A stretch of 64,000 nucleotides of DNA, from contig NZ_SWLG01000002.1 in assembly GCF_005747095.1 (NCBI RefSeq), positions 119,866 to 183,865 of the forward strand. Direction: 5' to 3'. The stretch is from Exobacillus caeni (GTDB lineage Bacteria > Bacillota > Bacilli > Bacillales > Guptibacillaceae). Position 1 is the stretch's first letter; the number at the start of each line of letters is the position of its first letter. The notes beneath the pieces were generated by a model, which ran no database searches, was not told the origin of the DNA, and saw nothing but the letters and a program-made list of their open reading frames with translations. Both the position numbers and the translations under genes were made by a program. Of the stretch, positions 1 to 9,222 are shown piece by piece.

Positions 1-1
1 C

Positions 2-985
2 AGAAAATATTCAAGAAGCCTATTTAACCGATTGATTTACTACCTGGAAATGATGGTTAAGATATTATGGTTTGTTCTCTGGGATAAAAGAAAATATGAC
101 TATGTCTTTGTTACAACTCCCCCAATTTTTATTGGGTTTGTGGGCTTGTTCGCAAAGCTGCGTTACAGAAGTAAGCTACTTTTAGATGTTCGCGATCTTT
201 GGCCTGACTCTTTAAAAGGGGTGGGAGTATTTAACTACTCTATTGTTTTGAAGCTGTTCAGTTATTTAGAAAGATTGCTTTATGAAAAAGCTGACAAGAT
301 TATCGTCAATAGCCTGGGTTTTGTAAAGCATATCCAAACGAAAGCCGGAGTGAAAGAGAGCCAGATCAGTTTCGTCCCCAACGCTGCTAGATCTGAAGAG
401 GTTTCCAGAGAAAAATTTGAGATCAACCAGCCTTTTAAAGTAATTTATGCAGGAAACCTGGGACTGGCACAGGATATCGAGATTTTAAAGAAATTAGCCC
501 GGAGTTTGGATGAGCATAACATTGAATTGACAATTATAGGTTATGGCTTAAAAAGACCGGAGTTAGTAGAATTTATCAAAAATAATAGTCTGTCTAATGT
601 TACCGTATTGTCGCCGCAAACGAGAAAAGAATGTCTGGCAATCATTGCCCGGCACCAGGTGGGAATTGTGACATTGAACAACAATGAAGTCTTTGAAACG
701 GTCCTTCCCGGCAAAATCATTGATTATATGACTTGCGGAGTGCCGATCGTAGCGTCTGTTAAGGGATATTCGAAACAGGTGATCGAAAAGGAAAACACTG
801 GTTTAATAGCATCGATGAACGATGCACAAGAAATGTTAGACCATATTTTCTACCTTCAAAACAATCCCGATTATCAAAAGATGTTGTCTGCTAATTGTAT
901 TCGGTTTATAAATGAGAAGTTTGTTTGGGAACGAAATATTGAAATAGTGACAGCATATTTAAACAAAAAGCATATTAACGTTTAG
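2..985 (+). CDS. Glycosyltransferase family 4, WbuB-like (5' truncated by window edge)
   Basis: The reading frame is open to the left edge of the window, so the true start lies upstream; a TTG at 32 is in frame but lacks a convincing ribosome binding site and falls inside conserved sequence. The visible part has the two Rossmann-like halves of a GT-B glycosyltransferase: an early LLLDVRDLWPDSL segment as in WbuB-type sugar-nucleotide transferases, and a C-terminal donor-binding LPGKIIDYMTCGVPIVAS segment. It probably adds a sugar to a lipid-linked surface glycan on the cytoplasmic face. It ends 5 bases before the next glycosyltransferase, so they are co-transcribed. The family is clear; donor and acceptor sugars are unknown. 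Confidence 0.85.
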   Translation, partial: RKYSRSLFNRLIYYLEMMVKILWFVLWDKRKYDYVFVTTPPIFIGFVGLFAKLRYRSKLLLDVRDLWPDSLKGVGVFNYSIVLKLFSYLERLLYEKADKIIVNSLGFVKHIQTKAGVKESQISFVPNAARSEEVSREKFEINQPFKVIYAGNLGLAQDIEILKKLARSLDEHNIELTIIGYGLKRPELVEFIKNNSLSNVTVLSPQTRKECLAIIARHQVGIVTLNNNEVFETVLPGKIIDYMTCGVPIVASVKGYSKQVIEKENTGLIASMNDAQEMLDHIFYLQNNPDYQKMLSANCIRFINEKFVWERNIEIVTAYLNKKHINV

Positions 986-990
986 GTAGG

Positions 991-2271
991 ATGAAAATGA
1001 ATAAAGTCTGTATGTTTGTGTGGAATAGCTTTACGAATGATGCACGTGTTTTAAGAGAATGCACAGCACTCGGGAAGAAGGGGTATGAGGTCGATCTGAT
1101 CTGTATTCATGACCCGGCGATCCCGGACCTTCCCCGTTATGAAGAACGGGATGAAAACTTTAAGATTTACCGGGTCAGAAGATATCCTGTTTTGCTGGAG
1201 ATGGCCAAGAAAATGTACCGTTCTAAACGAATGCTGCTAATAATCGCCCTTCTGTTTCTTGCTTTTCTGTTTTACTTTCCAATTCCGGCCATTGTATTAT
1301 CGCTCGTTGGCATAATCTTCTTAAAAACAAAGCTCAAAGGTTTTTGGATCAAAGGAAACGTTATTTTAAGAATGATACTAAGAGGCTTTCAAAGAAATTA
1401 TCAAATCTATCATTCTAATGATTTAAATACACTTCCGCAGGGATATATTTGTGCAAAGCTGCGTTTTGGCAAAAAGAAACTGATCTATGATTCTCATGAG
1501 GTCCAAACCGATCGGACTGGGTATAACGGGTCGTTTTACGCGAAAATGGAGTCTTTTTTCGTAACTAAAATCGATGCGATGATCGTAGAAAATGATACAA
1601 GGGCCAAATACAATCAAGATTTATATGGCTTCTATCCGTATGTGGTCCATAACTACCCGTTTAAGAAAATCAGCCAGTCCGATGAAAAAGCCCCGATTCA
1701 TCAAATGCTTGGCTTGCCAGAAGGGGAAAAAATATTACTCTATCAGGGGGGGATTCAATCCGGAAGAGGCCTAGATAAGTTGATACGGGCAGTGCCTTAT
1801 ATTAAAGAAGGCACATTAGTATTAGTCGGTGACGGGAAAATCAAGCCCGAACTAAAAAAGCTTGTAAGAGAATTAAACTTAGAGGAGCGGGTCAAGTTCA
1901 TCCCAAAAGTTATGGTCGAGCAGTTACCGGCCTATACAAGAAACGGCTATATTGGATTTCAAGTGTTGAACAACGTATGTTTTAACCATTATTCTGCTTC
2001 ATCCAATAAGTTATTTGAATATATCATGAGCGATGTTCCCGTTATCGCTTGCAGTTTCCCTGAAATCAAAAGAGTGGTGGAAGGGGAAGAAATAGGGCTT
2101 TGCATCGATTCCCATGATCACCAATCGATCGCAACGGGAGTTAACAGGCTGCTCGAAGACCAAACCCTATACAGCGAATGTAAAGTGAATTGTTTGGATG
2201 CTAAAGAGAAGTATAACTGGGAAAACGAGGCTGTTAACCTCCTGGAAGTTTATCGTGCAGTAACGATATAG
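991..2271 (+). CDS. Glycosyltransferase (GT4-like) with internal membrane hairpin
   Basis: A 426-residue protein with an N-terminal acceptor domain (WNSFTNDARVLRECTALGKKGYEV), a strongly hydrophobic stretch around residues 80-112 that may form one or two membrane segments or a membrane-anchoring hairpin, and a C-terminal GT4 domain with LLYQGGIQSGRGLDKLI and LFEYIMSDVPVIACSFPEIKRVV. The membrane stretch inside a glycosyltransferase fits work on a lipid-linked intermediate. ATG 991 follows TAGGTAGG closely; an in-frame ATG at 997 is an alternative. It follows the upstream transferase by 5 bases and precedes the dehydrogenase by about 140 bases. The substrate cannot be read from the sequence. 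Confidence 0.82.
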   Translation: MKMNKVCMFVWNSFTNDARVLRECTALGKKGYEVDLICIHDPAIPDLPRYEERDENFKIYRVRRYPVLLEMAKKMYRSKRMLLIIALLFLAFLFYFPIPAIVLSLVGIIFLKTKLKGFWIKGNVILRMILRGFQRNYQIYHSNDLNTLPQGYICAKLRFGKKKLIYDSHEVQTDRTGYNGSFYAKMESFFVTKIDAMIVENDTRAKYNQDLYGFYPYVVHNYPFKKISQSDEKAPIHQMLGLPEGEKILLYQGGIQSGRGLDKLIRAVPYIKEGTLVLVGDGKIKPELKKLVRELNLEERVKFIPKVMVEQLPAYTRNGYIGFQVLNNVCFNHYSASSNKLFEYIMSDVPVIACSFPEIKRVVEGEEIGLCIDSHDHQSIATGVNRLLEDQTLYSECKVNCLDAKEKYNWENEAVNLLEVYRAVTI

Positions 2272-2413
2272 AAATACAACAATCAAATAGAAACCGAATT
2301 ATTTCATTTAATTTCATACAGTTTTTAAAAGTGATTTATAAAATAAAAACTATTGAAAGGACAACAATGAATGATTGAATAGATACTAACTTTAGAATGG
2401 AGAGATGGTAATA

Positions 2414-3691
2414 ATGAAAATTTGCACAATCGGACTGGGGTATATCGGACTGCCGACTTCTGTCATGTTTGCCAAACACAACACGGATGTAGTAGGGATC
2501 GACATCAATCCTGAAGTCATCGAATCCTTAAACGAAGGAAAGATTCACATCGAAGAACCGGGATTGCAGGAAGCGCTGACCGATGTAGTAAGAAGAGGAA
2601 CTTTCAAGGCATCACTTCAGACTGAAAAAGCAGATGCATTTATTATCGCTGTTCCAACTCCTAATTTGGATGACTTGCATAAGTCCTGTGATTTAACTTA
2701 TGTACTTAGTGCTGTCAATGCCGCGATCCCTTACCTGAAAAAAGGCAATGTGTTAATCGTAGAATCAACCATTGCACCAAGAAGTATGGATGATTTTGTT
2801 AAGCCATTATTAGAAGAAGCGGGCTTTGTAGTAGGAGAAGACATCTTTCTTGTACACTGTCCTGAACGTGTTCTTCCCGGCCAGATCATGCACGAGTTAA
2901 TATACAATAACCGTATCGTTGGCGGAATCACCGAGAACTGTACAGAAGCCGGAGCAAAGGTTTATGAAACATTCGTACAGGGAGAAATCATCAGAACAAA
3001 TGCGAGGGCAGCCGAAATGTCCAAACTGATGGAAAATACGTTCCGCGATGTTAACATTGCGCTTGCCAATGAGTTAACCCAGGTCTGTAACGAGCTTGAA
3101 ATCAACACCCATGATGTGATCGAAATGGCGAATAAGCATCCAAGAGTTAATCTTCATACCCCGGGACCTGGTGTAGGCGGCCACTGCCTTGCAGTTGATC
3201 CGTACTTTATTGTTTCTAAGGCGCCTGACACGGCTAACCTGATCAACCTTTCGAGGCAGATCAACACCTCTATGCCTTCCTATGTAGTGAACAACATCAA
3301 CAAACTGATGGAAAATGTCGGTGGGAAGACGTTAACAGTGTTTGGTTTGACCTATAAAGGAAACGTCGATGACATTCGAGAAAGTCCGGCGATCGAGATC
3401 CTTGAAATGGTAAAAGCGCAGGGCAACTATGATGTTCGTGCGTTTGATCCGCATGTGAAAAGCGAATTAGTGGCAGATGATATGGAAGAAGCTGTATTGA
3501 ATTCTGATTTAGTCGTTATTCTGACTGACCATAACGAATTTAAAGATTTAGAATGGGACAAGCTTCAAAGAATGACGAACAAAAGAATATTCGATACGAA
3601 AAACGTGGTGCACAGAAAACATGCAGAATTTGATTACATTAATTTCGGGAACTTACACTACTACCTTCAACAGGGTGCCATGACTGTATGA
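2414..3691 (+). CDS. wecC: UDP-N-acetyl-D-mannosamine dehydrogenase (WecC family)
   Basis: A nucleotide-sugar dehydrogenase of 425 residues that oxidises a UDP-hexose C6 to the uronic acid in two NAD-dependent steps. The N-terminus has the NAD-binding GLGYIGLPTS motif. The middle has the ES(T)IAPRSMD and EMSKLMENTFRDVNIALANEL segments, and the GGHCLAVDPYF motif carries the catalytic cysteine near residue 258. These residues resemble WecC (UDP-ManNAc) more than TuaD/UGD (UDP-glucose), so UDP-ManNAc uronate is the favoured product. Start 2414 is chosen over in-frame ATG 2405 because GGAGAG lies at a normal distance. The stop overlaps the next start (ATGA). The product would supply an acidic sugar to the polymer exported by the following genes. 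Confidence 0.88.
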   Translation: MKICTIGLGYIGLPTSVMFAKHNTDVVGIDINPEVIESLNEGKIHIEEPGLQEALTDVVRRGTFKASLQTEKADAFIIAVPTPNLDDLHKSCDLTYVLSAVNAAIPYLKKGNVLIVESTIAPRSMDDFVKPLLEEAGFVVGEDIFLVHCPERVLPGQIMHELIYNNRIVGGITENCTEAGAKVYETFVQGEIIRTNARAAEMSKLMENTFRDVNIALANELTQVCNELEINTHDVIEMANKHPRVNLHTPGPGVGGHCLAVDPYFIVSKAPDTANLINLSRQINTSMPSYVVNNINKLMENVGGKTLTVFGLTYKGNVDDIRESPAIEILEMVKAQGNYDVRAFDPHVKSELVADDMEEAVLNSDLVVILTDHNEFKDLEWDKLQRMTNKRIFDTKNVVHRKHAEFDYINFGNLHYYLQQGAMTV

Positions 3692-4491
3692 GGTATATGT
3701 TCCAGGTATTAAAGGAACAATTTACAAATCTCCATCTTATTTTTCGCCTGGCGTTATACGAGGTGAAAAGCCGCTACCAATTGCACTATCTGGGTGTCTT
3801 CTGGCAGTTTCTAAATCCTGCTATCCAGGTAGGGGTCTATTGGTTTGTCTTTGGCCTGGGGATAAGAGGCGGCGAACCGATTGGAGATGTTCCTTTTTTT
3901 GTTTGGTTAGTTGCGGGGCTGATACCATGGTTGTTTATCAGCCCTTCTATTATCCAGGGTTCCAATAGTGTTTATACAAAAGTAAATTTGGTATCAAAGA
4001 TGAAGTTTCCAATAAGCGTGTTACCTACAATTACCATTGTGAGTAATGCGTTTAACTTTTTGATCATGCTGCTTGTCATCGGTCTTATTCTTTTTATTTA
4101 TCATATAAATCCCGGCATGTATCTTTTGCAGCTGCCTTATTATTTACTGGGGTTGTTCGCATTTTTGTTCTCTTTTACATTACTTTGTTCCTCGATCTCT
4201 ACCATTATTCGAGACTTTCAAATGGTGTTGCAATCAGTTATGAGAATGATGATGTATCTTACTCCAATTCTATGGAATATGGACAAACTCCCGGAGACAC
4301 TTGTTACGGTTTTAAAATTAAATCCAGTTTTTTACTTAATCGTAGGGTTCAGGAGTACTTTCCTTGGTACAGCCTGGTTTTTTGAAAATATGGTCTATAC
4401 GGGTTACTTCTGGAGCGCTACGCTTTTCATCCTTTTGATCGGATCAGTCATTCACTTGAAATTCCGTGATAAGTTTGTTGATTACTTGTAA
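3688..4491 (+). CDS. tagG: Polysaccharide/teichoic acid ABC transporter permease, TagG-like
   Basis: A 267-residue ABC-2 type membrane protein. It opens with the typical amphipathic segment (LALYEVKSRYQLHYLGVFWQFLNPAIQ) and then has about six hydrophobic helices, as in TagG, Wzm and KpsM. With the next gene it would form the pump that flips a finished undecaprenyl-linked polymer across the membrane. The start overlaps the dehydrogenase stop by four bases, a sign of translational coupling. Family assignment is firm. Whether the cargo is a teichoic acid or a uronate polymer is not fixed by sequence; the upstream dehydrogenase favours an acidic polymer. Confidence 0.88.
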   Translation: MRYMFQVLKEQFTNLHLIFRLALYEVKSRYQLHYLGVFWQFLNPAIQVGVYWFVFGLGIRGGEPIGDVPFFVWLVAGLIPWLFISPSIIQGSNSVYTKVNLVSKMKFPISVLPTITIVSNAFNFLIMLLVIGLILFIYHINPGMYLLQLPYYLLGLFAFLFSFTLLCSSISTIIRDFQMVLQSVMRMMMYLTPILWNMDKLPETLVTVLKLNPVFYLIVGFRSTFLGTAWFFENMVYTGYFWSATLFILLIGSVIHLKFRDKFVDYL

Positions 4492-4509
4492 TCGGAGGCT
4501 TGATCGTTT

Positions 4510-6168
4510 ATGAAGCCAAAAGTAAGGTTTGAAAATGTTTCAAAGAATTATAGCTTATATAGCAAGAGGTCAGACAAGTTAATGGAAATGTTTTTTAATA
4601 AAAAGAGAAACGACTCATTCTATGCTTTAACTGATCTGTCATTTGAGGTCTATGAAGGGGAAACGATTGGGATCGTCGGCATAAACGGTTCCGGGAAGTC
4701 AACGTTATCGAACTTGCTTGCTCAGGTTATACCGCCGACGAGCGGTACGATTGAAATGAACGGAGACCCTTCCTTGATCGCTATTTCCGCCGGACTGAAC
4801 AACCATTTATCAGGCTTAGAAAACATTGAAATGAAGTGTTTGATGCATGGTTTAAGTAAGCGGGAAATTGAAGAGCTTACACCTGTGATTGAAGATTTTG
4901 CCGATATAGGCACTTTTATCAAACAGCCTGTTAAAAATTACTCCAGCGGCATGAAGGCAAGGCTCGGTTTTGCGATTTCAGTCCATACCAATCCCGATAT
5001 CCTTGTGGTGGATGAAGCGTTATCTGTAGGGGATCAAACGTTTTATCAAAAGTGCATGGAGAAGATTAATGAGTTTAAGAAACAGGGAAAAACGATCTTC
5101 TTTATCAGCCACTCGTTGTCTCAAATGAAATCAATCTCCGACCGCATCATGTGGATTCACTTTGGTGAGATCAAAGATTTCGGCGAAGCAAACGAGATTA
5201 TCGGAAAGTACAAGGGGTTCATCGATTGGTTTAACTCACTCAGCAAAGAAGAAAAGAACGCTTATAAGAAGGAAATGGTAAGGGGGCAATCCAGAGGTCC
5301 CAACCGGCACAGGACTCGATTAAATAAGAAAAAAAAGACCAAAATCTCTTTGTTTTTTCAAGTCTTTCTTTTAAGTATCCTGTTGATCGGCTTTGGATCG
5401 CTTTTGTTCCTGAATACCTACGGAACGAGTGCTGCTGAACTCTTGAATCGCTTTAAGGATGAGGTGGTTGCAACTGATGACAAGGATTTCGCTTCTCGAT
5501 CGGAAACAGTCAATTCTTCTCAAAACGAAGCGGTGGTACCGGAATCGAAGGTGGAGCATGTTAATCAGCCAGGGTTTGTTCGTGAAAAAAACATCGAGGC
5601 CTTTCGAACAGAAGATATGGTAGAAGTAGTGGACACACTGAAATTTGCAGACCGGGTGTTTATAGAAGAAAGGATAAACGATACGTTCAAGGTGCGTCTT
5701 GATAACGATACTGTTTATGTGAAGGGCGGCAATGTGAAGGTGGGAGGAAATAATCCTTCAACAATGGCGAAAGCAGAGGATTTTATACCGGTCTATCCTA
5801 AATCTGTAGAAGCTGCCTATCAATATTATTTAACGTTTCTTAACGCAAAGGAAGAAAAAATAAAAGATTCCTTAAAGAATCTTACGAATGAGGCCGTTTT
5901 GAATAACGGAAAAAAAGACCTTGTTTATGGATATGACAATGTTGTCTATCATTTGAACACCGAGGGTACTTCTGAATCACTGACGGTTAAAAATTTAAAA
6001 CCGGACGTAGAAAAGTACTCCTCAATAAAGCAACTTGCTACCGTTTCCTCAAAAGACCAACAGGTGTTTTATGTGGAAGGAGCAAGCTATGATTTCTTAT
6101 TTGATCTCAACGAAAAGACAGTGAAAATAAAATCGAAGAAACAAAACACGAATCGAGTCGTTCAATAG
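4510..6168 (+). CDS. tagH: Polysaccharide ABC transporter ATPase with C-terminal extracytoplasmic domain, TagH-like
   Basis: A 552-residue TagH-type protein. The N-terminal ATPase has Walker A (GINGSGKSTL), a short signature YSSGMKARLGFAIS as in polymer exporters, and Walker B ILVVDEAL. A single hydrophobic helix near residues 280-305 follows a basic linker, and the remaining ~245 residues would lie outside the membrane. This matches the layout of B. subtilis TagH, which also has a membrane helix and a C-terminal domain. It pairs with the permease 18 bases upstream. The outer part shows no recognised catalytic motif and resembles an SH3-like or wall-binding module only in general composition. 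Confidence 0.88.
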   Translation: MKPKVRFENVSKNYSLYSKRSDKLMEMFFNKKRNDSFYALTDLSFEVYEGETIGIVGINGSGKSTLSNLLAQVIPPTSGTIEMNGDPSLIAISAGLNNHLSGLENIEMKCLMHGLSKREIEELTPVIEDFADIGTFIKQPVKNYSSGMKARLGFAISVHTNPDILVVDEALSVGDQTFYQKCMEKINEFKKQGKTIFFISHSLSQMKSISDRIMWIHFGEIKDFGEANEIIGKYKGFIDWFNSLSKEEKNAYKKEMVRGQSRGPNRHRTRLNKKKKTKISLFFQVFLLSILLIGFGSLLFLNTYGTSAAELLNRFKDEVVATDDKDFASRSETVNSSQNEAVVPESKVEHVNQPGFVREKNIEAFRTEDMVEVVDTLKFADRVFIEERINDTFKVRLDNDTVYVKGGNVKVGGNNPSTMAKAEDFIPVYPKSVEAAYQYYLTFLNAKEEKIKDSLKNLTNEAVLNNGKKDLVYGYDNVVYHLNTEGTSESLTVKNLKPDVEKYSSIKQLATVSSKDQQVFYVEGASYDFLFDLNEKTVKIKSKKQNTNRVVQ

Positions 6169-6201
6169 TAAACAGAGTAAAGAAACTGCGGGAGGTTCAG
6201 C

Positions 6202-9057
6202 ATGAAAAAACAAGTTTTTTCTCTTGCATACGGAGTTAGCTTGCTGTCCAGCTCAAAGACAGTTCAAAACAGGTTGTTTAACTTAGCACTGGCTGACAAT
6301 TCAGAGTACCTCGAAAAGCCTTTGTTATTAAGCCTTGCCTGCAGATTGGGAAAGCAGCGGCAGTTTATCAATAATTGCAATTTCTCACCCCATCTTGGAG
6401 AACAGTATAAGCGTTACTTAAATGCAATGGCATATCGAAATTTAAGATTATATGAACGTGCCTGGAAAGAGTTAGAGGATTTGCCTTCTGAAAATTCCTT
6501 GATTGTCAAAGCCAAGTTCAAAACCCTTTATGACATGAGGGATATCCAGGGATTAATCGACTTAGGGCATCAGGTTTCCGTGGGTGGAAGCTTGATAGAA
6601 AAGCAGAAACAACATATTGTCGAGTATACATTTCGACGGATGGGGCCCGTGGCTGCAAAGAACCTTTGCGGGATTTTTGTAAATGAAGAGAAGGATGGCC
6701 ACTTTGCAGCATTGCAGGAAAAGTATGAGCTTCTTGAAAGCGACAGCAGAACATGGGAGCAATTTCTATCGAAGTACAACAAATCTTATTCCCTTATGAA
6801 AAAGGAAGATGTGAGGGAGTGTATCGAATGGCTGCTTACCTTATCAGATCTGCAGACAGAGCTCGGATTCGTTCTGTTAGTAAATAATGCTTCCAAACAC
6901 GCTATCCCGTTTAAAAATATTGCAGAATATATAGGTCCTCTCCTTGAAGAAGGTAGAATCGACCGGAAATATATTGGAATCGATCTCGAGTATCTCATCT
7001 TAGCTGAATATGCGGAAACAGAGAAAAAACCTAACAAAAAGCTTGGCTATTTAATCGAAGCCTTTCATGAGGGGGACAGATCGGACCTTTTATATAACAA
7101 ATTGATAAAGGTACTTTCAAAAAGCAATTTGCGGAAACGGAACCTTACTGAACTATTACGTATGGTAGATGAAGGTTTTCTGGACCTGTCCGGCGAGGAT
7201 GCAAAAAAACTCCTCATTGAAAATCCGGGGTTTCATCGTTTATATTCCGGCCTCCATTTTATAGGAAAAACAGATGCTTTATCGGAGATCCTTGAGATCG
7301 GAAAGAAACTACCAATCAAATATTATCGAGAGCTGGTAAAAGGGATAGCGGATTCACTGGTCGATTATAGAGGCCCTCTTCCTTTTAATGACCAAATCGT
7401 TTCAACTGTGTCAGAAATGTTAGAAGGGTATCATAAATGGAACTGCCTTAAGCTTAGATATTACATTGAAACAGATGACACGGGGACGGTTAAGAACTAC
7501 CTTGCTTCTTTTGAACAGGATAAGCAGTTGAAGCTGCTTCTGTATGTGTCAAAATACTGTTATGAAGTGAAGCTGTTAACATATGCGCTTCATTTCTCAG
7601 AGATGGCATACGAAATAGACCCGGACAATACGATGGTGCTCCGAAGCTTAATCCGGACCAACCATCGCCTTGGAAATATCACCGATCGGTTAACATACCT
7701 TGAGAAGCTAAAGTCCAAAGCCGCAGGCAGGCTATTTGGGAATGAGTATGACATGGCCTTTGATGAACACCAGCTCCTGAAAGAACAATGGGAATGGTCT
7801 GGCAGTCCTGTTTCCCTGGAAAAAGAAGATGCTATTATTCATGTCTTGAATAAATCGCTGCCTCAGATTAACGGCTATACCATTCGGAGCTCCGAAATTG
7901 CAGAGCACCTGAAGGAGATGGGGATGAATCCGATGGTGGTAACAAAGCTCGGATGGTCTCCTGAGGATGGCCAGACGGAAGAGCTGGCCAAAGACGTGCA
8001 GAACGGGATCGAGCATTATCACATGATGGACCAAGAGCATCAAGCTGTGCTCAATAAGATTCCGATGAGCGAGTACTTTAATCATTATGCCGACCACTTT
8101 GCTCAACTGGTAAGAGACATTAAGCCCAAAATGATTCATGCCGCTTCCAATTTCCAGAATGCTCTTCCTGCATTAAAGGTTGCGGAAACGTACAGGATAC
8201 CATCAATCTACGAAGTAAGGGGAATGTGGCATTATACCCAGAGTTCGAAAACGCCTGGATTCGAGAATTCGGAGCGTTATCTCCTCCATCAGGAATATGA
8301 ACTGGCTTGCTGCAATATTGCGGATAAAATCGTATGCATCAGCGAAAGCCTTAAAGAACACCTGATCAACCTTGGTATTCCTGCTGAAAAAATCTCTTTT
8401 GTTCCAAATGGAGTCGATGTTGAAAAGTTTCAACCGATTGATCCGGCAGAAAAGATAAAGAAGGCTTATGATCTGGAAGGAAAGTTTGTGATAGGATTTA
8501 TCGGTTCAGTAACACCATACGAAGGCCTGGATTATTTAATGAAAGCCCTGGCAAAACTGAAAGAAAAACGATCAGACCTGAGATTTTTGCTGGTTGGTGA
8601 CGGAGTTGAGCTGCCAAATCTCAAAGAGCTGGCGAAGCGATTGGGGATAGAAGAGATCGTGAAGTTTGTTGGAAGGGTCCCGCATGACCAGGTTAAAGAC
8701 TATTATTCTGTTGTAGACATCTTTCCGTTTCCGCGAACAAAAGCGAAAGTATGTGAGCTGGTCACACCGCTCAAACCTTACGAAGCGATGGCGATGGAGA
8801 AGCTTGTCGCTGTTTCTGATATACCAGCTTTACGGGAAATGGTGATCGATGGGGAAACAGGATTGGAATTTAAAGCAGAAGATTCGAGTTCTCTTGCTGA
8901 TTGCCTGGAAAAAGCGGTTGAGAATATGCACCTGGCAGTCCAGGGGAGAGACTGGGTTAGAGAGAACAGAGCCTGGAACCTATTGGCACAAGAATACAGA
9001 GAAATATATCCCGATGTTCTAAAAGCAGATCAGAGAAAACAGACTGCTGTAAATTAA
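6202..9057 (+). CDS. Large helical-repeat protein with C-terminal GT4 glycosyltransferase domain
   Basis: A 951-residue protein. Residues 1 to about 530 are almost entirely alpha-helical in character with TPR-like pairs (for example ALHFSEMAYEIDPDNTMVLRSL), and no enzyme motif was found there. Residues from about 545 form a GT-B glycosyltransferase: KSLPQINGYTIRSSEIAEHL starts the acceptor half, FVPNGVDVEKF marks the domain junction, and LKPYEAMAMEKLVAVSD is the donor site. Start ATG 6202 has GGGAGG upstream. It lies 33 bases after the TagH-like gene. The repeat part may be a scaffold or a chain-length or partner-binding module. No signal peptide is seen, so it should be cytoplasmic. Confidence 0.8.
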   Translation: MKKQVFSLAYGVSLLSSSKTVQNRLFNLALADNSEYLEKPLLLSLACRLGKQRQFINNCNFSPHLGEQYKRYLNAMAYRNLRLYERAWKELEDLPSENSLIVKAKFKTLYDMRDIQGLIDLGHQVSVGGSLIEKQKQHIVEYTFRRMGPVAAKNLCGIFVNEEKDGHFAALQEKYELLESDSRTWEQFLSKYNKSYSLMKKEDVRECIEWLLTLSDLQTELGFVLLVNNASKHAIPFKNIAEYIGPLLEEGRIDRKYIGIDLEYLILAEYAETEKKPNKKLGYLIEAFHEGDRSDLLYNKLIKVLSKSNLRKRNLTELLRMVDEGFLDLSGEDAKKLLIENPGFHRLYSGLHFIGKTDALSEILEIGKKLPIKYYRELVKGIADSLVDYRGPLPFNDQIVSTVSEMLEGYHKWNCLKLRYYIETDDTGTVKNYLASFEQDKQLKLLLYVSKYCYEVKLLTYALHFSEMAYEIDPDNTMVLRSLIRTNHRLGNITDRLTYLEKLKSKAAGRLFGNEYDMAFDEHQLLKEQWEWSGSPVSLEKEDAIIHVLNKSLPQINGYTIRSSEIAEHLKEMGMNPMVVTKLGWSPEDGQTEELAKDVQNGIEHYHMMDQEHQAVLNKIPMSEYFNHYADHFAQLVRDIKPKMIHAASNFQNALPALKVAETYRIPSIYEVRGMWHYTQSSKTPGFENSERYLLHQEYELACCNIADKIVCISESLKEHLINLGIPAEKISFVPNGVDVEKFQPIDPAEKIKKAYDLEGKFVIGFIGSVTPYEGLDYLMKALAKLKEKRSDLRFLLVGDGVELPNLKELAKRLGIEEIVKFVGRVPHDQVKDYYSVVDIFPFPRTKAKVCELVTPLKPYEAMAMEKLVAVSDIPALREMVIDGETGLEFKAEDSSSLADCLEKAVENMHLAVQGRDWVRENRAWNLLAQEYREIYPDVLKADQRKQTAVN

Positions 9058-9070
9058 ATGGCGACAGAAA

Positions 9071-9108
9071 AGAGGAATCGGCTGACTCATAAGGGGCTGA
9101 TTCTCTCC
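9071..9108 (+). terminator. Imperfect hairpin after the glycosyltransferase gene
   Basis: An imperfect inverted repeat (GAATCGGCT... / ...GGCTGATTC) follows the 951-residue protein gene. It lacks a clear T tract, so it may attenuate or stabilise the message rather than stop it. The rest of the gap to 9222 shows no gene. Confidence 0.35.
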
Positions 9109-9222
9109 GCTTAACAACGTATCTGCGGTAATAGCACCAGCATTCTCCCAGATATGGTGGAGAGGTATCTGAACCTTTGCTTTTGGGCTTCAGCTTCTAT
9201 CTGTTGTTACGGGGGGACAAAG

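Noticed and set aside
7732..8139. A 135-codon minus-strand open frame inside the large glycosyltransferase gene
   Set aside because: No ribosome binding site or recognised motif; the sense frame carries the GT4 domain.
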